From Acidobacteriaceae bacterium (GTDB taxonomy: Bacteria > Acidobacteriota > Terriglobia > Terriglobales > SbA1): 10,113 nt of DNA. Below, piece by piece: positions 1-6,266 of the stretch. A program made the translations under genes and the position numbers. Where the stretch lies: the NCBI GenBank assembly GCA_019237515.1, contig JAFAGX010000156.1, positions 1 to 10,113 of the forward strand, written 5' to 3'. Numbering within the stretch: position 1 is the first letter of the stretch; each line of letters begins with the position of its first letter. The notes beneath the pieces are model-generated. The model made no database searches. It saw nothing but the letters and a program-made list of their open reading frames with translations, and was not told where the DNA came from.

Positions 1-2
1 CC

Positions 3-50
3 CTGCCGGAGTACCGTCGCGCCAAGGACGTCAAGATAAAACGCCACTGA
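3..50 (+). CDS. 3' end of an unidentified gene (partial)
   Basis: Reading from base 3 gives 15 codons and a TGA stop at 48-50, with product end LPEYRRAKDVKIKRH. The basic tail reads like a normal protein C-terminus, but the fragment is too short to assign to a family. It would converge on the hydrolase gene whose stop is at 171-173. The 120 bp between the two stops shows no T-tailed hairpin that I can see. Another frame, or no gene at all, remains possible. Confidence 0.35.
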   Translation: MPEYRRAKDVKIKRH

Positions 51-170
51 GCGCCCCACATCTCGAACAATCAGGGCGTTTGTCACAACAAACTTGGGGT
101 CAGGGCTGTGTGTTTCGGGCATTAGGAACTCCTATGGGCTCCACGGCTTTCACGGAGCGATCCAGAGGAA

Positions 171-1343
171 CTAGTGCGAGTAACCTGAAGCAACATGTTC
201 ATCATCAGAACCAAAACTATCACTTCTCGGAATTAGTTCCGATTCCGCATTATGCCCGCCAGTCTTTTCATCCCATCTGACGTAGAGTATGGCTGTACGC
301 ACGTGGCTCTCCAGCCAGACATCCACGCCCGCCAGGCGGTTGATCCACCGTGGTTGAAGCTCAGCAATGGAGTCGTACGCAACCTTATCGAGAACAACCT
401 TGAATAGTAGGAATTCGTTGTCCGATCCAACGGTCCTCGCGGCTTGGGCAACTAGAGCCTTCTGATCCATATTGTTGTGTATGCGTTTGACAGTGTTATA
501 GACGTCAAAGGTAAATTCCTTCGTCTCAAGCACATCTTTCTTCGTACCGATGTCGGTCAAATGTCCGCCCACAAACGTGTCGAAGTCATACGCCAGCAGC
601 TGATCAAACACCTTCAAATACTCACCGAAGTTTTCGGTAATATCAAACCCCTGGAAGGGAGCATAGCCCGCCGTCACGCAATCGATCGCCATCATGAATT
701 TTGCCGATGGAACGTAGATGAAAAGGTCTCCGGTGTTCGAATGGTAGAAGTGCCGCGTGAGCTCAACTTTCTTTCCTCCGAGCGTGATCGTTTTTTCACC
801 GCTGAACGTCACGTCGGGAACGGGCCGGTCGGGATCATTTTGTTCACTTAGGAACTCGGCCACTGGCTGGGTCGCAACAATACGCAAACCGGGTATGTTC
901 TTGAACGCGGCAGCACCGCCGATGTGATCCTTGTGTATATGGGAATAAATCAGAAACTTGATCGGCTTGTTGGTGACTTTGGCGATTTCGGATGGAATAC
1001 TCTTCCCAAAGCTGGCTGGTGCGTCAAATACAATCACTCCCTCGTCAGTAACTAGCCAGGCAGATTGCCAGCCATTGTCTGAAATCACGTACATGCCACC
1101 GCCGACACTGTGCACGGCGTAGCCTGTCTGCGGGTCAAGTTTCCAGAAATGCTGCCGCACTTCCGGCAGTACTGGCACGAACTTCTGCAGTGTCTCGGCC
1201 GGAACCAATTGAATTGATTCGAGCGGCATGGAATCGCGTGATGACTGGGCCTGTATCAATCGGCTCAAGGTAACCGGCAGACTCCAGAGCACCCCAACTA
1301 TCAAGAATGACGCAACTTTATTGATGCCAGCATTTCGGTTCAT
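171..1343 (-). CDS. Exported metallo-beta-lactamase-fold hydrolase
   Basis: The 390-residue product carries the full metal-ligand set of the MBL superfamily. It has HxHxDH at residues 135-140 (SHIHKDHIGG), a third-site His at 201 in HSNTGD, Asp221 in MMAIDC, and His261 in GGHLT. Two metal ions, usually zinc, are therefore expected. Residues 1-33 hold a hydrophobic stretch (about 11-24) and an Ala-Gln-Ala-like end (around 31-33), which suggests a Sec signal peptide or N-terminal anchor and a periplasmic location. Residues 265-390 form a helical extension beyond the core fold. The start is an ATG with a GGAAG about 11 nt upstream, a little far. The substrate cannot be told: the superfamily includes beta-lactamases, lactonases and many general hydrolases, and Asp rather than Cys at the bridging position argues against a classical B1 beta-lactamase. 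It is divergent from a LysR-type gene, which may control it. Confidence 0.88.
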   Translation of the reverse strand: MNRNAGINKVASFLIVGVLWSLPVTLSRLIQAQSSRDSMPLESIQLVPAETLQKFVPVLPEVRQHFWKLDPQTGYAVHSVGGGMYVISDNGWQSAWLVTDEGVIVFDAPASFGKSIPSEIAKVTNKPIKFLIYSHIHKDHIGGAAAFKNIPGLRIVATQPVAEFLSEQNDPDRPVPDVTFSGEKTITLGGKKVELTRHFYHSNTGDLFIYVPSAKFMMAIDCVTAGYAPFQGFDITENFGEYLKVFDQLLAYDFDTFVGGHLTDIGTKKDVLETKEFTFDVYNTVKRIHNNMDQKALVAQAARTVGSDNEFLLFKVVLDKVAYDSIAELQPRWINRLAGVDVWLESHVRTAILYVRWDEKTGGHNAESELIPRSDSFGSDDEHVASGYSH

Positions 1344-1444
1344 CTCAGGTGTTTCTTCCTTTCACCATTGTTTGCCTAGGCGTTGTGAAGACACTACGGC
1401 ATTGCGAACGGACTGCACTAGATGGCAAAGTTGAGAATCACATT

Positions 1445-1457
1445 TTCAGAAATGGAA
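1445..1457. promoter_or_regulatory. Candidate LysR-type box (T-N11-A dyad)
   Basis: TTCAGAAATGGAA is a TTC-N7-GAA dyad that fits the loose T-N11-A consensus of LysR-type operators. It lies 5 bp before the proposed GTG start of the regulator, where bound protein would block its own expression. The consensus is degenerate and the half-sites are only 3 bp, so chance occurrence is quite possible. An 8 bp palindrome, GCCTAGGC, at 1374-1381 in the same gap is an alternative site. Confidence 0.22.
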
Positions 1458-1462
1458 CAATC

Positions 1463-2380
1463 GTGGCGGATCTCAACTCGCTGATCATTTTTGCCCGTGT
1501 GGCGGAAGCGAACAGTTTTTCGGAGGCGGCGCGGCGCCTCAAGATGCCTACTTCCACTGTGAGCCGACGCATTGCGGAGCTTGAAACTCAGCTCGGTGTG
1601 CGTCTGATCGAGCGTTCGACCCGGAATCTGCGGCTTACCAAGTTCGGGTCTGAAGTGCTGGAACACGCGCAGCGTGGCACAGAGCTCAGTGAAGCAATCG
1701 AAAGCATCGCCTCGAATCATGTTTCGAAAGTTTCTGGCATCCTACGGCTTTCAGCGCCCCCAAGCATTTCCGACTCGCTACTCGTGCCGCTGGTCACTAT
1801 GTTCCAAGCGGCCTATCCGGAGGTTCACATCCAAATATTTATTTCCGAGCGGTTCGTTGATCACATCGCCGATGGCATCGACCTTGCGTTCAGGGTCAGT
1901 GTTTCACTGAAGGATTCGGCGCTGATCCCGCGTCGGATCCTAAGGTACCGACATCAGCTCTTGGCGAGTCCTGCATATCTTGAGAAGTTGAAGCCTCCTC
2001 AAACGCCGCAGGACCTGCGAAGTCACCGGTTGCTCTCATTTATGCGTCAGGGCAGGCCCGAGACGACTTGGAGATTCGCCCACGTCAGTGGAAAGGACAA
2101 ACAGTCGATCAACTTTCAGCCATTTCTCTCTATGAACGATTACACTGGCCTGGCGGCTGCACTCCTGGCAGACGAAGGAATCGGCGACCTCCCACCAATT
2201 GTCCAACCCCATCTCCTGCGCAACGGACAGCTCGTCGAGATCTTGCCGAAGTGGCACTTCCGAACTGTGAGCCTTTGGTTAGTCCATCTCGGTAACCGGC
2301 ACATTTCGCGCCCTGTGCGGGTATTCAAGGAATTCACAACCCAGATGGTGCCGAAACTCTTCCCGAAATTACCCGATTAG
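1463..2380 (+). CDS. LysR-type transcriptional regulator
   Basis: The product has the LysR family layout. Residues 2-61 form a winged helix-turn-helix (NSLIIFARVAEANSFSEAAR, then recognition helix PTSTVSRRIAELE and wing RLIERSTRNLRLT). A linker helix spans about 65-88, and a type-2 periplasmic-binding-like effector domain runs from about 90 to 290. An in-frame ATG at 1349 would add 38 residues with no family similarity and would leave only 5 bp to the start of the divergent gene. The GTG at 1463, with GGAA 6 nt upstream, gives 305 residues, the usual family length, and is preferred. The sequence style, with SxxVSRRIxxLE followed by RSTRxLxLT, is that of the large CrgA-like subgroup, which includes many regulators of neighbouring enzymes. 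By the classic divergent arrangement it probably regulates the adjacent MBL-fold hydrolase and itself. The effector is unknown. Confidence 0.9.
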   Translation: MADLNSLIIFARVAEANSFSEAARRLKMPTSTVSRRIAELETQLGVRLIERSTRNLRLTKFGSEVLEHAQRGTELSEAIESIASNHVSKVSGILRLSAPPSISDSLLVPLVTMFQAAYPEVHIQIFISERFVDHIADGIDLAFRVSVSLKDSALIPRRILRYRHQLLASPAYLEKLKPPQTPQDLRSHRLLSFMRQGRPETTWRFAHVSGKDKQSINFQPFLSMNDYTGLAAALLADEGIGDLPPIVQPHLLRNGQLVEILPKWHFRTVSLWLVHLGNRHISRPVRVFKEFTTQMVPKLFPKLPD

Positions 2381-2475
2381 CGTTCCGAAATTATGCGTTG
2401 TTGTCGCAAAATCTCGACATTTCACCCAAGTGCTTTCGGCAGGGGTTTGAGTCACAACGCCTCTATATCACTCAA

Positions 2476-2527
2476 AATGGCCGTGCCGCGTTAGGCAGCA
2501 GCATCTGGGCTTGATTGAGCGGCCATT
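2476..2527. repeat. 8 bp inverted repeat in the gap after the LysR gene
   Basis: AATGGCCG at 2476-2483 is the exact reverse complement of CGGCCATT at 2520-2527, with 36 nt between. A small hairpin, TGCC/GGCA at 2484-2487 and 2494-2497, sits inside. A second pairing, CTCAA at 2471-2475 with TTGAG at 2515-2519, competes with the outer stem. No T-run follows, so it is not a normal intrinsic terminator. It could be a structured 3' end of the regulator transcript, an operator, or chance. Apart from this and a promoter-like site near 2631, the stretch 2381-2658 shows nothing recognisable. Confidence 0.35.
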
Positions 2528-2607
2528 ACATACCTGCGGTAACGTCCGATAACAAGTATTATGTAAAGTTCGCGAAATGGCCCGCCCATCCCGCTCCAGC
2601 CCAGTTA

Positions 2608-2636
2608 CTGTCCGGCTGCGCCACCGTTCTTATACT
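2608..2636 (+). promoter_or_regulatory. Promoter-like site before the ankyrin membrane protein gene
   Basis: TATACT at 2631-2636 matches five of six bases of a sigma-70 -10 box. A poor -35 (CTGTCC, 2608-2613, three matches) lies 17 bp upstream. A start near 2643 would give a leader of about 16 nt to the ATG at 2659. This rests on box similarity alone. Confidence 0.35.
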
Positions 2637-2658
2637 CTAATCACAACCGAACTGGATT

Positions 2659-3558
2659 ATGTCCTCCCCGGCGCTCACAGCGGTCCATCGCCCCAGAACC
2701 AACTGGATTGTCACCGGTTTTGAGGGCGGATTGGCCTTGCTCGCAGTTGGAGTTGTGCTGCTCTATGTGAATCCGTTCTGGCACCTCAATGAGGCCGGAT
2801 TTCTGGATCCTCGGGTGCAGTGGTGGAACCGCATTTCCCAAGGCGCGGCTGCATCGGGGCTCATTCTCCTTGTATTGGCTTTCATAGCTTGCGTTGCGGC
2901 GCTGATCTCACGCTGCTTTCGGAGCCGCCCGCTTTGGCCGTATGTCGCCGCGGCCCTGGCCGTGGCCGCGGTTGTAATCTGGGCCGGCCTCAATGGCTTC
3001 ACGCGAGATTTCCAAGCCAACTTCGAATGGAATGCCGCCGACGGCTTCAACGTTTTTCGAGTACAGGGATCGCAAGCGCCCTCGACAGGTGCTGCGAATT
3101 CGGCCTGGACGTGGCTGGTCGGCTTGCAAGTTGAGCCGCAGTTGCGTGGCTATTTTCATCTGATCGACTGGCAGCGGGCCAACGGGCATATCGGCGTCAC
3201 GGTAACAAGGATGGTCCCGATTGCCTGGCCGATTGAACTCGGCAATCAGGGCGAAGTTTTGGAGGACCCGGACGAAACTCCCCTCATGCAGGCTGCCGAT
3301 AAGGGCGATCTCAAAACTTTGCAGCAACTCCTCGCCGAGAAGCCCGATGTCAATGCACGGGACCAGGCTGGCCAAACCGCACTCATTCACGCCTGCCAGA
3401 ATCCCCATGCCAGTCCAGAACTGGTAAAGGCGTTGCTCGCTGCCGGAGCCGATGTGAACTACCGCAGCCGTAACGACTACTCCGCCTTGTCCTGGGCGAT
3501 AGCCCGCGGCAATACGGCGGTGCTGCAGGTGCTGCGACGGGCCGGAGCAAAGCCGTAA
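2659..3558 (+). CDS. Three-TM membrane protein with C-terminal ankyrin repeats
   Basis: The product has 299 residues. Three hydrophobic segments lie at about 17-37, 62-83 and 92-112. Residues 113-205 form a soluble region of unknown fold. Three ankyrin-type units follow, at about 205-235, 236-270 and 271-299, seen in TPLMQAADKGDLKTLQQLL, TALIHACQ...LVKALLAAGADVN and SALSWAIARGNTAVLQVLRR. Arginines in the N-tail (R11, R13) and in the TM2-TM3 loop (R85, R88, R90) put those parts in the cytoplasm by the positive-inside rule, so the region after TM3, including the ankyrins, should face the periplasm. Ankyrin repeats bind proteins; no enzyme motif is visible and the partner is unknown. The ribosome site is weak (GGA at 2654-2656). 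The gene appears to be monocistronic and converges on the - strand cluster that ends at 3684. Confidence 0.8.
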   Translation: MSSPALTAVHRPRTNWIVTGFEGGLALLAVGVVLLYVNPFWHLNEAGFLDPRVQWWNRISQGAAASGLILLVLAFIACVAALISRCFRSRPLWPYVAAALAVAAVVIWAGLNGFTRDFQANFEWNAADGFNVFRVQGSQAPSTGAANSAWTWLVGLQVEPQLRGYFHLIDWQRANGHIGVTVTRMVPIAWPIELGNQGEVLEDPDETPLMQAADKGDLKTLQQLLAEKPDVNARDQAGQTALIHACQNPHASPELVKALLAAGADVNYRSRNDYSALSWAIARGNTAVLQVLRRAGAKP

Positions 3559-3683
3559 AAGGTCTCTCAGTCAGAGGCTCAGGGATGCGATTCCTAACCA
3601 TCTCAATGTCCATTTCAGCTTCGATTTCCCTGACACGCTGCGCGGTTATTTGCGGTGAATTCGCTGGCAAATCGACAAATTCG

Positions 3684-4019
3684 TCATCTTTCTTCCAGTT
3701 TACCGCTGCGTTTCGGGTCGAGCATATCCGCTAGGTCTTGACGAAATTTCCGCAGTCGTTCCAACTTTTCCGGCGTTGCTTCGACCATCTCCTGCTTGGC
3801 TTGGAAGACCTTGCGGCCGCCAACTTCGGTCAGAACGCCGATGCTTTCTCCGATCGCCCATCCTGGAGTGCCCAGGATCTGTAGGCCTTCCGTGCCTGGA
3901 ACCAGCAGCGCGATACATTCATCACGCACAACTCCCACGCACTTGGGAAAACGATCAAACGTTTTTAATTCGAATCCGGCGAGGTAGATTTGCTGCAGTT
4001 GCCGGGCAGGATCAGGCAT
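3684..4019 (-). CDS. Small conserved-looking hypothetical protein
   Basis: I do not recognise a named family. The 111-residue product is soluble, with no signal peptide or TM segment. Residues 11-75 alternate short hydrophobic strands (IYLAGFELKTFDRF, CVGVVRDECIALLVPG, IGVLTEVGGRKVF) in the manner of a small beta-rich domain with two Cys (27 and 35). Residues 80-102 form a charged helix (TPEKLERLRKFRQDLADML). A TTG at 4068-4070 would extend the frame by 17 residues, but those codons lie inside the 7-nt repeat region, so the ATG at 4019 is preferred even though no clear Shine-Dalgarno precedes it. The gene lies 72 bp downstream of the DUF151 gene on the same strand and is probably the last gene of the miaB cluster. 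The even codon use and lack of stops support a real gene. Confidence 0.68.
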   Translation of the reverse strand: MPDPARQLQQIYLAGFELKTFDRFPKCVGVVRDECIALLVPGTEGLQILGTPGWAIGESIGVLTEVGGRKVFQAKQEMVEATPEKLERLRKFRQDLADMLDPKRSGKLEER

Positions 4020-4025
4020 GAGAAA

Positions 4026-4095
4026 TGTTGAATGTTGATTGTTCAATGTCGCAAGGTTTTCAATCAACAATCAAAAATCAAAACTCAGCAATTAC
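4026..4095. repeat. Degenerate 7-nt tandem repeats forming a hairpin
   Basis: The intergenic DNA is built of 7-base units. The left run is TGTTGAA, TGTTGAT, TGTTCAA, TGTCGCA (4026-4053). The right run is CAATCAA, CAATCAA, AAATCAA, AACTCAG, CAATTAC (4061-4095), the last unit overlapping the stop codon of the DUF151 gene. The two runs are inverted relative to each other: TGTTGATTG at 4033-4041 pairs perfectly with CAATCAACA at 4061-4069 around a 19 nt loop. The AT-rich composition contrasts with both flanking genes. It resembles the short tandemly repeated heptanucleotides known from cyanobacteria, but relationship is not shown. In the transcript it could act as a processing or stability element between the two genes. 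Confidence 0.6.
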
Positions 4096-4577
4096 ATCTT
4101 GTATCGCCCCAGATCCTCGTCATTCAGGTTCTCCAGCCACTTGCGGAGTTCTTCCTGGCTGACGCGATCAGAAGCACTGGCCGCTTGCTTCGAGTTCTTG
4201 AGCACTTCATCGTCAACGAAGATTGGGCAATCCACGCGCAGCGCGAGCGCCAGGGCATCGGATGGGCGCGAGTCAACGCTGATGATATGGCCGTCGCGCT
4301 CCAGCCAGATCACCGCATAAAACGTGTCTTCCTTCAGTTCGGTAACAACCACTTTGTGCACCTGGGTATCGAGTCCGGTCAGAACATTCTTGATCAGATC
4401 GTGAGTCATGGGCCGGGGAGTGCTGACTTTTTCGATTTCCAGCGCGATCGCGTTCGCTTCGTAGATTCCTACCCAGATGGGGAGAACCGTGTCACTGCCC
4501 GAATCTTTTAAGATCACGATCGGCATATTCGTCACTGGATCCATCATCAGACCGCGAATTTTCATTTCCACTTCCAT
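4092..4577 (-). CDS. Bifunctional nuclease (DUF151/BFN) family protein
   Basis: The 161-residue product matches the DUF151/BFN domain across its length. Family hallmarks are DPVTNMPIVIL (13-23), LPIWVGIYEANAIALEIE (32-49), TPRPMTHDLI (53-62), VVVTELKEDTFYAVIWLE (76-93) and DSRPSDALALALR (102-114), then PIFVDDEVL (118-126). An acidic helical tail (139-157) follows the core. Plant BFN members are reported to have DNase and RNase activity, and a thermophile structure of the family is known, but the role in bacteria is poorly defined, so the name is by family only. The start is well set: GGGGAG at 4584-4589 (complement) lies 6 nt before the ATG. It sits 27 bp after miaB on the same strand, so co-transcription is likely and a role linked to RNA or translation is a reasonable inference. 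Confidence 0.92.
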   Translation of the reverse strand: MEVEMKIRGLMMDPVTNMPIVILKDSGSDTVLPIWVGIYEANAIALEIEKVSTPRPMTHDLIKNVLTGLDTQVHKVVVTELKEDTFYAVIWLERDGHIISVDSRPSDALALALRVDCPIFVDDEVLKNSKQAASASDRVSQEELRKWLENLNDEDLGRYKM

Positions 4578-4604
4578 CGTGATCTCCCCGAAGTTCTCCG
4601 TTCC

Positions 4605-5924
4605 TTATACCACCAATTCGCCGGCGAGGCTGTTGGGAAAACACGCGGTGATACGTACGTCGACGTATTCGCCAGAGACGAGTTCCCTGCTGCTGGCAAA
4701 ATTCATCACTCGATTCTGAGAGGTGCGGCCGATCCATTGCTGCCGCGTCTCGTTCTTGCCTTCCACCATCACTTCCACTGTCCTGCCTAGATGTTTTTGA
4801 TTTCGACTACGCTGGATATCTCGCTGCTTTTCGTTCAACACCGCCAAGCGACGCGCCTTTTCTTCATTGGGTATTGCATCTTCAAACCGCATCGCCGGCG
4901 TATTTGGACGCGGCGAATACTTGAAGCCGAAAATCCCGTCGTATTCGACTTCCTTCAACAAAGAAAGAGTCTCCTCAAATTCGGCTTCGGTTTCGCCCGG
5001 AAATCCGACAATGATGTCCGTTGTGATGCTGATTTCGCGCCGTGCGGATTTCATCCACGAGATACGGTCGAGGTACTGCTGACGGGTATACAGCCGCTGC
5101 ATGGCATCGAGCACGCGAGTGGATCCGCTTTGTACCGGAAGATGAACGTGATCGCAAAGGCTGGGAACGGCATCGATGGCAGCGACAATATCGCGCCCAA
5201 AATCCCGGGGGTGCGACGTCGTGAAGCGCACACGGCGAATGCCCGGGAGTTCTCCGACCCCCGCCAGCAATTCCGCAAAGCTTTTCTTTCCAGCAGGATC
5301 CTTGTAAGAGTTCACGTTTTGCCCGAGCAGTTGAATCTCGCTATATCCGAGGTCGGCCATTTGGCGAGCCTCGGCCAGCACGGAATCCGAGGTGCGGCTG
5401 CGCTCTTTTCCACGCGTGAAAGGAACCACGCAGTAGGCGCAGAACTTGTCACATCCTTCGATGATAGTGATGTAACCGCGATGCGGATTGGTGCGGGCGG
5501 TGAACTCGGTTTCAAAGCATTTATCAGTTTCGCGGTCGTCGAGCCCGGTCGTCCTCTCCCCCGCTTCGAGCTGCACCAGCATCTCTGGCAAATTGCGGTA
5601 GGAAGCCGAGCCACACACCAGCGACACATGGGGGGCGCGCTCAATAATCTTCTCGCCTTCCTGTTGCGCTACGCAGCCCAGTACGCCGAATTTCTTCCCT
5701 TGCGCCTGCAACTTCTTGTAATCGGCAAGACGATGGAAAACTTTCTGCTCAGCTTTGTCGCGGATAGAGCAGGTGTTGTAGAGAATCAGTCCGGCCTCTT
5801 CAACGGTTGCTACCTGGCGGTATCCCTCGGAGATCAGGGTGCCGATGACCTTTTCTGAATCATGGACATTCATCTGGCAGCCAAAGGTCTCAAGGTAAAA
5901 GGTTTTCTGCTGGTCTGCGGCCAT
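4605..5924 (-). CDS. miaB: tRNA-2-methylthio-N6-dimethylallyladenosine synthase
   Basis: This radical-SAM methylthiotransferase adds a methylthio group to N6-isopentenyl-A37 in tRNAs that read UNN codons, in the cytoplasm. The 439 residues show all three MiaB parts. The N-terminal UPF0004 domain has auxiliary cluster cysteines at 16 (ETFGCQMN), 52 (YNTCSIR) and 84 (VLGCVAQ). The radical-SAM core has CxxxCxxC at 158, 162 and 165 (EGCDKFCAYCVVPFTRG), with LLGQNVNSY at 199-207, HLPVQSGS at 261-268 and DIIVGFPGET at 303-312. A TRAM RNA-binding domain fills about 377-439. Length is normal and no key residue is missing. QNVNSY and the N-terminal motif fit MiaB rather than MtaB or RimO. An in-frame TGA four codons upstream fixes the ATG at 5924, although the AGG abutting it is a poor ribosome site. 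It heads a three-gene - strand cluster. Confidence 0.96.
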   Translation of the reverse strand: MAADQQKTFYLETFGCQMNVHDSEKVIGTLISEGYRQVATVEEAGLILYNTCSIRDKAEQKVFHRLADYKKLQAQGKKFGVLGCVAQQEGEKIIERAPHVSLVCGSASYRNLPEMLVQLEAGERTTGLDDRETDKCFETEFTARTNPHRGYITIIEGCDKFCAYCVVPFTRGKERSRTSDSVLAEARQMADLGYSEIQLLGQNVNSYKDPAGKKSFAELLAGVGELPGIRRVRFTTSHPRDFGRDIVAAIDAVPSLCDHVHLPVQSGSTRVLDAMQRLYTRQQYLDRISWMKSARREISITTDIIVGFPGETEAEFEETLSLLKEVEYDGIFGFKYSPRPNTPAMRFEDAIPNEEKARRLAVLNEKQRDIQRSRNQKHLGRTVEVMVEGKNETRQQWIGRTSQNRVMNFASSRELVSGEYVDVRITACFPNSLAGELVV

Positions 5925-6266
5925 CCTCGCTCAAGTATAGCGCAGGCAAGAAAAAGCCCTGAGCATGGGTTGTTCAGTGCCCAGGTTAGCGCGCGGAACC
6001 TGGGGCACCGAACATTATCCGTGATTCGTGCAAAGGCAGGCCCCCTCCACTCCGCATAGCGTCGGTCGGGATGACAACGCTAGTGTGGTGAAAGAGATTG
6101 CAACGATAGAAAAAGTTTGCAGCAAAAAATGACAATTTCCTTCTCGCATTTCGCAAACTCCGGCGCTATGTTTGCTCCAATTGCTTGACCCCGCCAAATG
6201 CCGTGCGGGACGGGCAACCTGGTCACATTTACAGCGCATCGTGAAGGTAAGTACCTCGGAGGCGAT
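5925..6266. other. 342 bp non-coding gap between miaB and the TIG lipoprotein gene
   Basis: No convincing gene is visible on either strand. The left part holds a -10-like TATACT for miaB (5934-5939 on the complement) and two hairpins (5951-6014). The right part has a -35-like TTGACC at 6185-6190 without a good -10 at normal spacing, a small CCCGC/GCGGG stem (6190-6194 and 6205-6209), and the strong GGAGG ribosome site of the lipoprotein gene at 6258-6262. The stretch 6040-6080, with gtcggtcgggatgaca, has the flavour of a decayed dispersed intergenic repeat, but this is only an impression. Confidence 0.5.
5971..6014. other. Strong imperfect hairpin upstream of miaB
   Basis: GTGCCCAGGTT (5977-5987) pairs with AACCTGGGGCAC (5997-6008) with one bulged G, around a 9 nt GC-rich loop. 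Beyond an A/C mismatch the stem continues with TGTTC (5971-5975) and GAACA (6010-6014), giving about 16 base pairs. On the - strand it is followed by a smaller stem (AACCC/GGGCT) and five T's at 5951-5955, about 27 nt before the miaB start. This could be a leader attenuator for miaB, a leftover terminator, a small RNA, or a dispersed palindrome. No known riboswitch class was recognised. Confidence 0.5.

Noticed and set aside
80..280. A 66-codon + strand frame near the left end
   Set aside because: It overlaps the 3' end of the MBL hydrolase on the opposite strand, has low-complexity content and no ribosome site.
1349..1462. A longer LysR protein starting at ATG 1349
   Set aside because: The extra 38 residues do not resemble any part of the family and would leave no room for a divergent promoter. 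The GTG at 1463 gives the standard 305-residue length.
2908..3408. A 166-codon - strand frame opposite the ankyrin protein gene
   Set aside because: The + strand product has TM segments and ankyrin units; the antisense product has no recognisable features.
3961..3985. A tRNA T-loop-like string (TTCGAATCC)
   Set aside because: It lies within a coding frame and no acceptor, D or anticodon arm can be drawn around it. No tRNA was found in the window.
4020..4070. A TTG start adding 17 residues to the small hypothetical protein
   Set aside because: The added codons fall inside the 7-nt repeat region and the ATG at 4019 begins the more natural protein sequence.
4032..4511. A 159-codon + strand frame opposite the DUF151 gene
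   Set aside because: It is antisense to a gene with clear family motifs and starts inside the heptad repeats, so it is a shadow.
4791..5858. A 355-codon open frame on the + strand
   Set aside because: It lies fully antisense to miaB, whose cluster cysteines and domains are certain. Its translation shows no family pattern and no ribosome site.
6080..6266. A possible cyclic-di-GMP or other riboswitch before the TIG lipoprotein gene
   Set aside because: A few GEMM-like words occur, but the conserved core bases and paired stems of the class are not present.
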